Source: Gammaproteobacteria bacterium (lineage in GTDB: Bacteria > Pseudomonadota > Gammaproteobacteria > SZUA-152). From it: a DNA stretch of 64,000 nucleotides. The notes beneath the pieces were generated by a model, which saw only the letters and a program-made list of their open reading frames with translations, was not told the origin of the DNA and did no database searches. Below are positions 51,501 through 61,639 of this stretch, piece by piece (within the stretch, counting starts at the first letter, position 1; every line of letters starts with the position of its first letter). The DNA lies in assembly GCA_032250735.1 (NCBI GenBank), contig JAVVEP010000002.1, forward strand, positions 172,003 through 236,002, in the 5' to 3' direction. The position numbers and the translations under genes were made by a program.

Positions 51501-54481
51501 AACAGGTACCCATCTCGTTGGCCGACGTGATGGAAAAGGCCTGTAGTATGCTGGATGAACTGGCCATTAACAAAAACGTGGTGCTCACTGTGTTCGTCGA
51601 TCCCACGATTCCTGAAATGGTCATGGGCGACGATCTACGGTTACGTCAGGTGCTGCTGAATCTTGTTGGCAACGCCATCAAGTTTTCGGGTAGCCGCCGG
51701 CAAGCGGGCAGGGTGTCGGTTCGCGCCGTGCAAATCGAGCGTTCCCAGAAGCAGGCGGTCGTGGAAATCCATGTTGAAGACAATGGCATCGGAATGGATG
51801 AAGCGACGCAACAGCGGATGTTCACTGCATTCACCCAGGCCGACACGTCGACTACCCGGCGCTTCGGTGGCACTGGGATGGGGCTGGTTATTTCGCGTCA
51901 TCTGGTCGAACTGATGGGCGGCCATTTAATGGTGCAAAGCACGCTTGGGCAGAGCTCGACGTTCACCGTGCATCTGAATTTCCCTCTGCAGCAACACCAA
52001 GGGGTAATCGTCAAGTCTATATCGGAAGTGGCGGGACTCTCCTGTCTCGTGGTAGGCATCACGGGCGGCCTGGCCGAAGACATTGCTGCGTATCTGACGC
52101 ACGGTGAGGCGCGTGTCGCGCGGGCAGACGACCTGGCGGCGGCACGTACCCTGATGCACAGTTTGCCGCCAGGGCTCTGGAGCTGGATCATCGATGCTGT
52201 CGATATTCCGCTAGCGCTAAATAATTTCCACATCCTTGCCAGCAATCTGCCGAACCAGGAAATACGCATTATTGCCATTGGGCGCGGATCGCGAAGGGAG
52301 CCGCGTGTGAACGATATCGATGTGGTATTGCTGGATGGGAACGTACTGACGCGTCACCGACTCTTTAAAGCGGTTGCTATTTCCGCAGGACGAATACCCG
52401 CCGAACAACAAACGCCGCACTCGGACAAGAGCGAGAGGGTATTCAAACCGCCATCTCGCGACGAGGCCCTGCGCAATGGTCGGCTAATTCTGGTTGCCGA
52501 GGACAACGAGACCAACCAGAAGGTGATCCTGTGGCAGCTTGGACTGCTCGGATTTGCTGCCGATGTGGCCGACAATGGTCGTCTGGCACTGGAACACTGG
52601 CAAAGCGGCGACTACGCGTTGCTGCTCACTGATTTGCATATGCCGGAGATGGATGGTTATGCATTGACTGCCGGGATTCGTGCACAGGAGCAGGGTTCTC
52701 GACACATCCCGATCGTGGCGCTGACTGCCAACGCGCTCAGATACGAGGCTGATCGCTGCCGGGCAGCCGGCATGGACGATTATCTAAGCAAGCCGTTGCA
52801 ACTGGAAGATCTTAGACAAATCCTGCTAACGTGGTTGCCGACCTCTATACCCAGTCTGGATACCTACAATGTAATCCCGCGAATCGCCGCCACTCGGGCG
52901 GTAGATGTGAGTGTGCTCGAGGGTCTGGTCGGTAATGACCCTGTAGTGATAGACAGGTTCCTGAATGACTTTCGGTCCAGTGCAACAAACATAGCGGCCG
53001 AATTAAAAACGGCTTGCGCCGATCATCAGCCGGTGCAGGCAGGAGAGCTGGCGCATAAACTCAAGTCTTCGGCGCGCACCGTGGGCGCCCTTGCGCTGGG
53101 GGAATTGTGCGAAGAGATGGAGACTGCGGGTAAAGCGGGCAGCAATGAAACGCTGGCATTGCAATTGCCGAAGTTTGAGCGCGAATTCGATGCGGTTATC
53201 ATCTTTATCGAGTCCTTACAGGGGCAGGGTGCAGACACCGACAACGATATATATGAAGCCGTACAAATGAACAAATCAACAATCCGGATCCTGGTACTGG
53301 ACGATGAGTCATTCACGCTCATATTGCTCGCCAACATGCTGGACGGATTGGGCTTCACCTCGGTGACGACTTGCGACAATGGATCTGAAGCTCTGCAATG
53401 GGTCAGCGCCAGTGCCAACCCACACAATTTGATTCTGCTGGATTTGCAAATGCCAGAGATGGATGGAATCGAATTCGTCCGTAAGCTGGTCGAGCATAAC
53501 TACAGCGGAAATCTCATTCTGGTCAGTGGCGAAGACGAACGTGTGCTGCAAATGGCAGAGAAACTGATTCAGGCACACCGCATCACGGTGCTGGGTCATC
53601 TGAAAAAACCCGTTTCAGTGGCTCATTTAACCATGCTGATGAATAAGACGATGCACATGCAAAATGCGCCGCCATCGACAAGGCAGGCTTATGGCGTAGA
53701 CGAACTGCGCACCGCCATCGCCAATGGTGAACTGGTTAATTACTACCAGCCCAAAGTTTCCGTCAGCACCGGCGCGGTCGTCGGTATGGAAACCCTGGTG
53801 CGCTGGCGTCATCCGGTGGACGGGATGGTATTCCCTGACCAGTTCATTGGCATCGCCGAAGAGCATGGTTTGATTGATGATTTGACGCGTGTGGTGCTGA
53901 TCGGTGCATTGTCCCAAAGCAAGGCCTGGCAGCAGGCTGGGCTGAGGCTGCGGATGGCGGTTAACGTATCGATGGACAATCTTAGCTCGGTGGCTTTTGT
54001 GGATTTCGTCGCAGATGCAGCCAATGCAGCGGGGGTGACACCGCAGGATATCGTTCTGGAAGTAACGGAAAGCCGGCTCATGCTGGACCAGCGCGCGCCG
54101 CTTGAGGTCCTGACCCGATTGCGCCTGAAACGCTTTCGCCTTTCAATCGATGATTTTGGCACGGGCCATTCTTCGTTTACCCAGTTACGCGACATTCCTT
54201 TTGATGAGCTCAAGATCGACAAAAGCTTTGTTCGCGGCGCATGGCATGATGACACCGCTCGCGCGATCTTTGACGCCAGCCTGAGTCTGGGCAAGCAACT
54301 CGGAATGGAAGTGGTCGCCGAAGGCGTGGAAGATCGCAATGACTGGGACATGGTGCGGCGTACGAAATGCGATATAGCCCAGGGGTATTTCATTGCAAAG
54401 CCAATGCCTGCCGGTGATTTGCCAGCCTGGATCGAGTCGTGGAACGAACGCATGCAACATTTACAGGCGGATTTATTATGA
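48572..54481 (+). CDS. Hybrid sensor histidine kinase fused to receiver-EAL c-di-GMP phosphodiesterase
   Basis: The 1,969 residues contain, in order: PAS (17-140), GAF (150-315), PAS (330-450), PAS (452-570), PAS (575-700), GAF (705-870), coiled coil, HisKA with H917 in [14 protein letters not shown], HATPase ([25 protein letters not shown]), a degenerate receiver (1155-1275), REC with D1354 ([11 protein letters not shown]), Hpt with H1495 ([13 protein letters not shown]), REC with D1624 ([11 protein letters not shown]) and EAL (1705-1960). The EAL core reads [10 protein letters not shown] (E1740, ETL), with [37 protein letters not shown] and QGYFIAKPM, so catalytic residues look intact. No membrane helix is evident, so the sensor is probably cytoplasmic. 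The complete phosphorelay and its likely output are in one chain. Coupled to the next gene by ATGA. Confidence 0.93.
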   Translation: MLNPPSPALSSRAVNKALRASESRYRRLFETAQNGILLLNAETAQVEDLNLYLIELLGYSHAESLGKKLWEMGPFSESAEFREMFSELQTNGHVRYEDLPLKTRSGARMQVEFVGNIYDCEGVKVVQCNIHDITERKAAEAKFQRQKQLYAALSQCNHAIVHCDNEEELFLQICRVAVQFGGMKMAWIGLADNKTLKVRPAASFGDHTEYLKDIHVSVDADSPFGRGPIGTAIRDNRLYWCQDFLADPATVPWRERALSAGLAAAAALPLHREGVAIGTFTLYSAEPNAFDEEARNLLMEMATDISFALDKFARESQYKREKKEMAFKSMMLQTQLETSLDAILVVGKNEQIISYNQQFIVLWKLSPLLVSEGLNTPVLQSVVDQIKNPEEFAVRIRYLYEHREEKSHEEISLKDGRIIDRYSAPVTGTDGKYYGRAWYFRDITERKKSSQRFRDLLESAPDAMVIVDHNAEIVLVNSQAVNLFGWTREELLEHKIEILVPESNRGAHRVSLNGFFTQPSARTMGAGRELFGLHKDGTEFPVEISLSPLETDEVPVVIFTIRDITERKRADIALRKSEERFKTMFQQAPLGISVIDSISGHIYETNQRFAEIAGRSMEELANIDWLQITHPDDMQVDLDNMALLTSGKLNRFQMEKRYLRPDGSDVWIDMTVSPLKVENRTRPHHLCMIQDITERKAVESRVAYLNRVYAMLGSINTLIVRVHSHDELFNEACRVAVEIGGFRMAMIATVDASPMTIVPRATAGKDEALLGDIKNILSSPERASATMVSRAIREKRIIVSNDSQSDPQVLFDTKYAENGVHSIIILPLIVSDEAIGTLALYANEKNFFHEEEVKLLTDLAGDISYAMAYLKAEAALRNLNEELEEKVATRTADLEQARLAADQANQAKSRFLATMSHEIRTPMNGVIGMADVLQQTSLNDQQMEMVDLIHESAHSLLSVIDDILDFSKIEAGRMDIEQVPISLADVMEKACSMLDELAINKNVVLTVFVDPTIPEMVMGDDLRLRQVLLNLVGNAIKFSGSRRQAGRVSVRAVQIERSQKQAVVEIHVEDNGIGMDEATQQRMFTAFTQADTSTTRRFGGTGMGLVISRHLVELMGGHLMVQSTLGQSSTFTVHLNFPLQQHQGVIVKSISEVAGLSCLVVGITGGLAEDIAAYLTHGEARVARADDLAAARTLMHSLPPGLWSWIIDAVDIPLALNNFHILASNLPNQEIRIIAIGRGSRREPRVNDIDVVLLDGNVLTRHRLFKAVAISAGRIPAEQQTPHSDKSERVFKPPSRDEALRNGRLILVAEDNETNQKVILWQLGLLGFAADVADNGRLALEHWQSGDYALLLTDLHMPEMDGYALTAGIRAQEQGSRHIPIVALTANALRYEADRCRAAGMDDYLSKPLQLEDLRQILLTWLPTSIPSLDTYNVIPRIAATRAVDVSVLEGLVGNDPVVIDRFLNDFRSSATNIAAELKTACADHQPVQAGELAHKLKSSARTVGALALGELCEEMETAGKAGSNETLALQLPKFEREFDAVIIFIESLQGQGADTDNDIYEAVQMNKSTIRILVLDDESFTLILLANMLDGLGFTSVTTCDNGSEALQWVSASANPHNLILLDLQMPEMDGIEFVRKLVEHNYSGNLILVSGEDERVLQMAEKLIQAHRITVLGHLKKPVSVAHLTMLMNKTMHMQNAPPSTRQAYGVDELRTAIANGELVNYYQPKVSVSTGAVVGMETLVRWRHPVDGMVFPDQFIGIAEEHGLIDDLTRVVLIGALSQSKAWQQAGLRLRMAVNVSMDNLSSVAFVDFVADAANAAGVTPQDIVLEVTESRLMLDQRAPLEVLTRLRLKRFRLSIDDFGTGHSSFTQLRDIPFDELKIDKSFVRGAWHDDTARAIFDASLSLGKQLGMEVVAEGVEDRNDWDMVRRTKCDIAQGYFIAKPMPAGDLPAWIESWNERMQHLQADLL

Positions 54482-55671
54482 ACGCTGAGCCCGCTGCACT
54501 CATCAAGCCAGCCGAAGCCCGAGCCATGATACTTGTTGTATCGGACATTCTTAGTGATGCGGCGTTGGTAAAAAAGCTGCTCACTCAGGAATTTGAACAG
54601 GTCTTCCTTTCCACCAATCCTGATCTGGCAGTGAAAGATTTTGAGAGCAACGCCCCGGACGTGCTGGTGCTCGCGTTCAATACTCTGGCAAAGGCCGAGC
54701 GCTATTACCTCGGGCTTTATCGTATAAGCGGCAATATTCATCTACAGCCGCATCGTACAGTCGTACTGTGCAACAAGGATGAAGTCAGTCAGGCTTATCA
54801 GGCGTGTCGAAAACAATACTTCGATGATTACATCCTGTTCTGGCCGATTACATACGATGCGCCACGCATACTGATGTCAGTGCATCATTCGCTACGCGAT
54901 TTGACTGCAATCAGTGAAGGCGGCCCGTCGGCGGCAGAATTTGCCGCCCAGGCACGTCGCCTGACTGAGTTGGGACACATGCTGGATCAACATGTTGTGC
55001 AAGGCAGTCAGAGAATTGAAGGAGCCAGTCGCGCCATGGCACAGGCGGAGCAGGATATCGACGCGGCCTTGGATGGATTTTCCAACAAACTCGCGCAAGG
55101 CAATCTACCTGGCGTATCCAGAATCAGCGATATCTCCGGCCTGGAGCGGGAGATTAAACGGCTCAAGCAGGAGGAGGTCGGACAACGCTTTCGTAAAATC
55201 GCCGAATCTGTACAGCCCATGAAGCAATGGACCGACGATTTCAGGAAAGGGATTGAGCCTCACATTGAATCAGCGCGCACATTGAGTGCCATGGCAGACG
55301 CCATTCGGCCAATGATTTTAATAGTGGATGACGATGATTTTCAGAGCAATATCGTGAGCACACTGCTTGCCGCAGAGAATTATCGCCTGGTATTTGCCGG
55401 CGGCGGCGTTGAGGCATTGAATATCTTACGCAAGATGCAACCCGACTTGATCCTTATGGACATCATGATGCCGGATCTGGATGGTATAGAAACAACGCGT
55501 CGTCTCAAGGCCATGCCGCAATACACACATGTGCCGGTGATCATGTTAACGGGAAAAAACGAGGAAGCTGCCGTGCACGACAGCATAAAATCCGGCGCTG
55601 TCGATTACATCGTCAAGCCATTTGACCGTGACACGTTGTTGGGGAAGGTTGCCCATGCGTTGCACCCGTAG
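54478..55671 (+). CDS. Response regulator with degenerate N-terminal and intact C-terminal receiver domains
   Basis: The protein has 397 residues from the ATG at 54478, which overlaps the stop of the hybrid kinase. The N-terminal 130 residues look like a receiver fold without the phosphoacceptor ([11 protein letters not shown]..., then VLVLAFNTL where an Asp is expected). A helical middle follows (about 160-285: [33 protein letters not shown]), probably coiled coil. The C-terminal receiver is canonical: [19 protein letters not shown] (D328), [10 protein letters not shown] and DYIVKPFD. There is no DNA-binding or enzymatic output, so it may act by protein binding, or as a phosphate sink for the upstream kinase. 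Function not assigned. Confidence 0.85.
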   Translation: MNAEPAALIKPAEARAMILVVSDILSDAALVKKLLTQEFEQVFLSTNPDLAVKDFESNAPDVLVLAFNTLAKAERYYLGLYRISGNIHLQPHRTVVLCNKDEVSQAYQACRKQYFDDYILFWPITYDAPRILMSVHHSLRDLTAISEGGPSAAEFAAQARRLTELGHMLDQHVVQGSQRIEGASRAMAQAEQDIDAALDGFSNKLAQGNLPGVSRISDISGLEREIKRLKQEEVGQRFRKIAESVQPMKQWTDDFRKGIEPHIESARTLSAMADAIRPMILIVDDDDFQSNIVSTLLAAENYRLVFAGGGVEALNILRKMQPDLILMDIMMPDLDGIETTRRLKAMPQYTHVPVIMLTGKNEEAAVHDSIKSGAVDYIVKPFDRDTLLGKVAHALHP

Positions 55672-55984
55672 TGCCTTCTCCAGGCGGTATGGGCTTCGGG
55701 TAGTCAACTATGTGTGAGAGGACGCCATCAAGCAGAAGCTGATTATCAATAATGGGCGCGGTCATCGCGCCACATATCTGGCGCGATTTATTTATTGCGC
55801 CAGATAAAGTCATAATCAGGCCATGCCCTTACAAATTTCACCTCATGAACTGAGTGCTGTCACCGATGCCGTGTGCCCCATACACTATTTAACATAATAT
55901 ACATTATGCGTAGTCAATGATGGGGTGTCAGAGTATATACGGAGTTGGCTATCGAATGGCGCTTCTGGAATAGACCTACCTGGC
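55672..55984. other. Intergenic boundary between signalling genes and mer region
   Basis: This 313-base spacer lies between convergent genes. No credible gene was seen. It contains the inverted repeat at 55776-55805 (listed separately) and the AT-rich perfect palindrome CATAAT-ATAC-ATTATG at 55893-55908, which could be an operator or part of a divergent promoter. It may mark the edge of an acquired metal-resistance segment; no att-type duplication was recognised within the window. Confidence 0.45.
55776..55805. repeat. 9-bp perfect inverted repeat with AT-rich loop
   Basis: ATCTGGCGC (55776-55784) and GCGCCAGAT (55797-55805) are perfect complements around a 12-base GATTTATTTATT loop. There is no T-run on either strand, so it does not look like a standard intrinsic terminator, though it may act as a bidirectional block between the convergent response-regulator and mer transcripts. 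A smaller GCGCG/CGCGC dyad lies just upstream. Confidence 0.55.
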
Positions 55985-56416
55985 CTATAGTGTTTCTGAA
56001 GGTCTTATCGTCGCTTCCGTGCCCAGGGCCTCAATAAGCGCACAGTGAATGTCGCCTCTATCCGCCACTTCGCATTGGGAAAGCAGGTCTAGCAAAGCGG
56101 CATGCATGGATTGAAGGTCTCGCAGGCGTTCTTCGATTTTCTCCACTTTCAACCGCGCCAATTGTTGCACCTCCTGGCAATGACCATCGCCAAGCTCCAG
56201 CAACTCGCCAATCTCTTTGAGGGTGAAACCGAGCTGCTGCGCGCGCCGGATAAAAAGCACGCGCGCGATATCGGCAACCGGATATTGTCGGAAACCTTGT
56301 GCGGGTTTCGGCGGTTCCTGGATCAAGCACAGGCGTTGATAGTAACGGATGGTCTCGATGTTGACGCCCGATCGGTCGGCCAGTTTGCCGATGGTAAGTG
56401 ATTTTGCTGAATCCAT
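55985..56416 (-). CDS. merR: Mercuric resistance regulator MerR
   Basis: MerR represses the mer promoter and, on binding Hg(II), untwists it to activate transcription. The 143 residues begin with the winged helix-turn-helix (TIGKLADRSGVNIETIRYYQRLCLI), then the dimerisation helix and three cysteines at 80, 115 and 125, matching the Hg ligands of Tn501 MerR (82, 117, 126) with one extra residue in the last loop. The context is DGHCQE, LLSQCEV and DIHCAL. It lies 15 bases after merA on the same strand, so it is the last gene of merT-merP-merA-merR and is autoregulated through the operon. Confidence 0.93.
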   Translation of the reverse strand: MDSAKSLTIGKLADRSGVNIETIRYYQRLCLIQEPPKPAQGFRQYPVADIARVLFIRRAQQLGFTLKEIGELLELGDGHCQEVQQLARLKVEKIEERLRDLQSMHAALLDLLSQCEVADRGDIHCALIEALGTEATIRPSETL

Positions 56417-56431
56417 GTTGTGTTTATAGCG

Positions 56432-58170
<1,739 letters not shown>

Positions 58171-58214
58171 AACGTCATTCCTCAATAGTGTTTACCGTGT
58201 TAACGAAAAATCCA

Positions 58215-58628
58215 TCAATCCAGCAGATAAGGCCCGTACCAGGGGAAACTGATCACCACCAGCACGAACACGCTCACGACCCAAAAGGTGATGCGCTGCT
58301 TGCGCAGATTGGAGGGCCGGGCGCAAGGCGCGTCCACGGCGCAGGCCTGGGGCGTGAGATAAAGTTTGCGGAAGGCCAGGCCCAGAAATAGCAGGGTCAG
58401 GCCGATGAAAATGGGGCGTACCGATTCCAGGGCGCTGAGGTTGCCGATCCACGAGCCGCTGATACCCAGGGTCAGCAACACCAGCGGGCCGATGCAGCAG
58501 GTAGAGGCGGCAATGCCCGCGATGATGCCGCCGATCAGGGTGCCTTTGCTCAGATTCGTGGATTGGCTGGCCGGATTTTCTGCCTTTCCCGACTGCCCCG
58601 ACTGCATTGAGGTCTGTGATGTATCCAT
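58215..58628 (-). CDS. merT: Mercuric ion transporter MerT
   Basis: MerT is an inner-membrane protein that takes Hg(II) from MerP into the cytoplasm for MerA. The 137 residues have three hydrophobic segments. The vicinal pair C44/C45 lies in the first helix (STCCIGPLVLLTLGISGSWIG), and the cytoplasmic-loop cysteines C96/C102 are in QACAVDAPCA. The N-terminal 28 residues are a longer hydrophilic lead than in Tn501 MerT. It is the first gene of the operon, preceded by a MerR-type promoter at 58658-58689. Confidence 0.95.
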   Translation of the reverse strand: MDTSQTSMQSGQSGKAENPASQSTNLSKGTLIGGIIAGIAASTCCIGPLVLLTLGISGSWIGNLSALESVRPIFIGLTLLFLGLAFRKLYLTPQACAVDAPCARPSNLRKQRITFWVVSVFVLVVISFPWYGPYLLD

Positions 58629-58657
58629 TACCCGCTCCTGTTGATTACGATAAGGGA

Positions 58658-58689
58658 ATTCTAGGCTCCGTACCTAACAACGGAGTCAA
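58658..58689 (-). promoter_or_regulatory. MerR-controlled promoter/operator of merTPAR
   Basis: Read on the minus strand, -35 TTGACT (58689-58684) and -10 TAGAAT (58663-58658) are separated by 20 bases. The dyad CTCCGT-8-ACGGAG fills the spacer. The sequence closely follows the Tn501-type mer operator (TTGACTCCGTAC...GTACGGA) and has the overlong spacer that MerR proteins act on. It is 30 bases upstream of merT. Confidence 0.88.
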
Positions 58690-58749
58690 GTAGAAAATCG
58701 ATTTTTTTTACCTGCTCACTTTTATTTGAAAAATTCCATCAAAAAGCGC

Positions 58750-58780
58750 TTGACATGGAGTCAACTCCAGAGTTTAGGCT
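58750..58780 (+). promoter_or_regulatory. MerR-family promoter/operator of the six-gene metal operon
   Basis: On the plus strand, -35 TTGACA (58750-58755) and -10 TAGGCT (58775-58780) are exactly 19 bases apart, the spacing MerR-family activators require. The dyad TGGAGT-CA-ACTCCA (58756-58769) lies in the spacer. It differs from the merT operator dyad (CTCCGT/ACGGAG), so it is probably read by the other MerR-family protein (61205-61639). The -35 lies 71 bases before the first gene and 61 bases from the divergent merT -35. Confidence 0.8.
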
Positions 58781-58820
58781 CTACCCCAATATCCATGAAT
58801 CCATAACAGGAGCAAATAAA

Positions 58821-59654
58821 ATGAAGCATTTTTCGTGGCCGGCCCTGCCTGGCGCGATAACGGTGGTACTGCTCGCGTTTGGCAGCAATGCCGCTCTGGC
58901 CCACGACCCCATCTTCGGCATCGGCCCCCATGTGCTGTACAAGGGCGGGGTTGAAACCTCCGTCCACCTGCACCGGGAAAAGGCCGGCGAGGAAACGGAA
59001 AACGAACTGGCCCTGGAACTGGTCTACGGCCTCACCGGGGACTGGGCGGCGGGCATCGAACTGCCCTACGCCAGCAAAGAGGAAAATGCGGAATCCTCCA
59101 ATGGCCCCGCGGACATCAAGCTGTTCACCAAATACCGCTTCTGGCGCGAGGATTCCTTAGGGCTTCAGGAATCGGCCGCCGTGCTGCTGGCGGTGAATAT
59201 GGACAACGGTGACGAAACCCAAAGCCCGCCCCTGGGCAACGGCGCCACGGATGTCCTTGCCGGACTCACTTACGGCTATGAGGGCCTCCAGTGGTACCGC
59301 TGGGCAGCCGCCCGCTACCTGCGCCCCGGCGAGAACGAAGCTGGTTTGCGGATGGGCGAAAAATGGTTCATTGACTTCGTCGGCGGCTGGCGCCCCACGC
59401 CGCCGGAATACCGCAGGCCGGACACGGTCTGGCTGCTGGAACTCAATGGCGAGTTCGCTGAGAAAGCCACGTTGAATGGCAGCGACCTCGCCAACAGTGG
59501 CGGCACGCAGTTGTTCCTCTCCCCCGGCATCTTCTGGACCACCCGCAATTTCGCCATCAAGGCCGGCGTGCAGATACCCATTGCCAGTGATCTGAATGGC
59601 ACGCAGGACAAAACCGACTACCGCGCCAGCGCCAGCTTCGAATGGCACTTTTAA
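58821..59654 (+). CDS. Predicted outer-membrane beta-barrel protein of the metal operon
   Basis: The 277 residues have a signal peptide (hydrophobic ITVVLLAFGSNAALA, cleavage before HDP). The mature start HDPIFGIGPHVLYKGG and then SVHLHRE are rich in His. The rest alternates short amphipathic strands (ENELALELVYGLTGDWAAGIELPY, SASFEWHF) and ends in Phe, as outer-membrane barrels do. It resembles the MetA-pathway-type or 'transporter' barrel proteins, but I cannot place it firmly. AGGAG precedes the ATG at 58821. It is the first gene after the MerR-family promoter, so it is probably metal-induced. Role unknown; a pore or a metal-binding barrel is possible. Confidence 0.7.
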   Translation: MKHFSWPALPGAITVVLLAFGSNAALAHDPIFGIGPHVLYKGGVETSVHLHREKAGEETENELALELVYGLTGDWAAGIELPYASKEENAESSNGPADIKLFTKYRFWREDSLGLQESAAVLLAVNMDNGDETQSPPLGNGATDVLAGLTYGYEGLQWYRWAAARYLRPGENEAGLRMGEKWFIDFVGGWRPTPPEYRRPDTVWLLELNGEFAEKATLNGSDLANSGGTQLFLSPGIFWTTRNFAIKAGVQIPIASDLNGTQDKTDYRASASFEWHF

Positions 59655-59684
59655 TCCATGAATTCTATTTGAGGAGCACACACC

Positions 59685-59981
59685 ATGGAGCATTTCGTTC
59701 ACCTCACTGCTGTCGTCACCCTACTGTGGAGCGGCCTCGCATTCGCCGCCGGCACCCAATACGACCTGCGCGTGGACGGCCTCGCCTGCCCCTTCTGCGC
59801 CTACGGCATCGAAAAGAAGTTCACCAAAACCGAGGGCGTGGCGTCGGTGGACATCGACCTCAAAAACGGCCTGGTGATCGTGAAAACCGCCGAGGGCAAG
59901 ACCTTCACCGAGGATGAATTGAAAACCCTCATCAACGACGCCGGCTTCACAATGAAGAGTATGACGGAGAAACCCTTATGA
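59685..59981 (+). CDS. Exported HMA-fold metal-binding protein with CPFC motif
   Basis: The 98 residues have a signal peptide of about 22 (VVTLLWSGLAFAA), then a single heavy-metal-associated ferredoxin-like fold: YDLRVDGLACPFCAYGIEKKF with C35/C38, VASVDIDLKNGLVIV, and a C-terminal DELKTLINDAGF. It resembles MerP in size and topology, but the CxxC is CPFC rather than CAAC/CNMC and is followed by Ala-Tyr. It is probably a periplasmic metal carrier. A GAGGAG ribosome-binding site precedes the start. The stop overlaps the next start as ATGA. Confidence 0.85.
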   Translation: MEHFVHLTAVVTLLWSGLAFAAGTQYDLRVDGLACPFCAYGIEKKFTKTEGVASVDIDLKNGLVIVKTAEGKTFTEDELKTLINDAGFTMKSMTEKPL

Positions 59982-60946
59982 GCCGGATTCGATGGATGTC
60001 AGTGGGTGTGGCCATGACCATCCTCACTACGCTCAGTGCCGGCTGCTCCCTCTGGTCGCCCACGCCACAAGAACCGCCTTACCAACTCATCAATACCTGG
60101 GGTGGCAAAGGCGCGAACCCCGGCTGGTTCAACGAGCCCACCGGCATCGCCGTGTTTGGCAACGAGGTCTTCGTCAGCGACTCGCGCAACGCCCGCATCC
60201 AGGTGTTCGATCTCGACGGCAACTACAAACGCGCCTTCGGCGAGGCGGGTGAGGCGCCCGGGCAACTGGGCCGTCCGATGAACCTGAGCGCCGCCCGCGG
60301 CGAACTTTATGTGACGGATTACTTCAACGACCGGATACAGGTCTACTCGCTGGACGGTCGCTTCCTGCGCAAGATCGGCAAGGCGGGCAGCGGCCCGGGT
60401 GAATTCGACGCACCCGGCGGCATAACCGTGGCGGGCAACGGCGACGTGTATGTAGCTGACTTTTACAATCAGCGCGTGCAACACCTGAATGCCGATGGCG
60501 GATTCGTGCGCCAATGGGGCGTAACCCGCGAGGCGGGCATGCTCGGCGGCAAGCTCGGCTATCCCACCGACGTGGCGCTGAGTGCGGACGGAACGCTGTT
60601 CATCGCCGACGGTTACAATGACCGCGTGCTCGCTTTTGGGCCTAACGGAGAGTTGGCGGCCAAATGGGGCGGCCCCTTCGCCATGAACATCCACGGCCCG
60701 TGGCATGGCTGGTTCGCCACCGTCACCGGCATCACCGTGGGACCTAAAGGCAACGTGTATGTCGCCGATTTCTACAACGACCGCGTGCAGAAATTCACCC
60801 CCGAGGGAGAATTCCTCAACGCCTTCGGCCTCCCCGGCGACGGGACCACGCACACCGCCATCGCCGTGGCGGTGAGTCATGACGGCAGCGTATTCGTGGC
60901 TGACTACGCCAACCATCAAATCCAGCAGTGGAGACGGGATGAGTAA
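59978..60946 (+). CDS. NHL-repeat lipoprotein, six-bladed propeller
   Basis: The 322 residues have a lipoprotein signal (LSAGC, Cys23), so the protein is membrane anchored. Six NHL-type repeats follow, each with a core like V(Y/F)VADFYNDRVQ(V/K)F...DG.F...FG. Clear copies are IAVFGNEVFVSDSRNARIQVFD, ELYVTDYFNDRIQVYS, VYVADFYNQRVQH, LFIADGYNDRVLAF, VYVADFYNDRVQKF and VFVADYANHQIQQW. Such propellers usually form binding platforms. It lies between the HMA protein and the thioredoxin-fold protein, overlapping both by stop/start codons. I do not know its ligand. Confidence 0.85.
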   Translation: MSRIRWMSVGVAMTILTTLSAGCSLWSPTPQEPPYQLINTWGGKGANPGWFNEPTGIAVFGNEVFVSDSRNARIQVFDLDGNYKRAFGEAGEAPGQLGRPMNLSAARGELYVTDYFNDRIQVYSLDGRFLRKIGKAGSGPGEFDAPGGITVAGNGDVYVADFYNQRVQHLNADGGFVRQWGVTREAGMLGGKLGYPTDVALSADGTLFIADGYNDRVLAFGPNGELAAKWGGPFAMNIHGPWHGWFATVTGITVGPKGNVYVADFYNDRVQKFTPEGEFLNAFGLPGDGTTHTAIAVAVSHDGSVFVADYANHQIQQWRRDE

Positions 60947-61208
60947 GACCAGTAACATCGAAATCTTCACTGCGTCTCAATGCAACCAGTGCAGCCGCGC
61001 CGTGACCCTGGTGCAGTCCGTGATGGAAGAAATCGGCAATGACTGGATACAGTGGTGCCGGGTGGACGTGGTCGCCGAACTGGATTACGCGGTGTCCATG
61101 GGCGTGCGCGCCACGCCGGCCATTGCCATCGACGGTAAACTGGTGTTTACCGCGCTGCCGGCGCGCGACAAACTTTTACAGACTCTACAAAACGTCCGTA
61201 AATCATGA
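60939..61208 (+). CDS. Thioredoxin-fold protein with CNQC motif
   Basis: The 89 residues begin MSKTSNIEIFTASQCNQCSRAV, a thioredoxin/glutaredoxin-like beta-alpha start with the CxxC pair at 15 and 18, a further Cys40 (WCRVD), and the cis-proline region GVRATPAIAIDGKLVF. There is no signal peptide, so it should act in the cytoplasm. A longer frame starts at 60879, but the ATG at 60939 overlaps the NHL gene stop and gives a complete fold. It may reduce, bind or deliver a thiophilic metal. Its stop overlaps the MerR-family gene. Confidence 0.85.
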   Translation: MSKTSNIEIFTASQCNQCSRAVTLVQSVMEEIGNDWIQWCRVDVVAELDYAVSMGVRATPAIAIDGKLVFTALPARDKLLQTLQNVRKS

Positions 61209-61639
61209 CGTATCGCATCGGCGACATCACCCAGCAGCTCGGCCTCTCCGCCGACACCCTGCGCTATTACGAAAAGATCGGGCTGCTGCCGAAGGTCAAC
61301 CGCACGGCGTCGGGCATCCGCGTCTACAGCGACAAAGACATCTCCCGGCTCAGGTTCATTCAGCGCGCGCAAAAGATGAACTTCTCCCTCGCCGAAATCA
61401 AAGACCTGCTCGCCATGCGCACAGACCCGCAACACGCCCGCACCGAGGTGCGCGAACTGACGCGAAAGAAACTGACCGAGATCGAAGACCACCTGCAAGA
61501 CCTCACCACCCTGCGCAATGAACTGACCCTGTTGACCAACCTATGCGCCGCCAGTGAAGAGGGTTGCCCGATTATCGAGGGAATAGAGGACAATGAGCGG
61601 AAGCAGCGGGCTGAGATCGACCCACACGCGCGACGATGA
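61205..61639 (+). CDS. Second MerR-family metal-responsive regulator
   Basis: The 144 residues begin with the MerR winged helix (TYRIGDITQQLGLSADTLRYYEKIGLLP, then SGIRVYSDKDISRLRFI) and have a dimerisation helix. The metal loop has two cysteines, C114 and C121 (LCAASEEGCPIIEGI), similar to the CueR/CadR/ZntR loop (CxxxxxxxC-PII). The third Cys of MerR/ZntR (near residue 78) is replaced by His77-Ala78. In CueR the lack of that Cys goes with monovalent Cu/Ag/Au sensing; here the metal is unknown. It probably controls the promoter at 58750-58780. Overlaps both neighbours by ATGA. Confidence 0.85.
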   Translation: MTYRIGDITQQLGLSADTLRYYEKIGLLPKVNRTASGIRVYSDKDISRLRFIQRAQKMNFSLAEIKDLLAMRTDPQHARTEVRELTRKKLTEIEDHLQDLTTLRNELTLLTNLCAASEEGCPIIEGIEDNERKQRAEIDPHARR

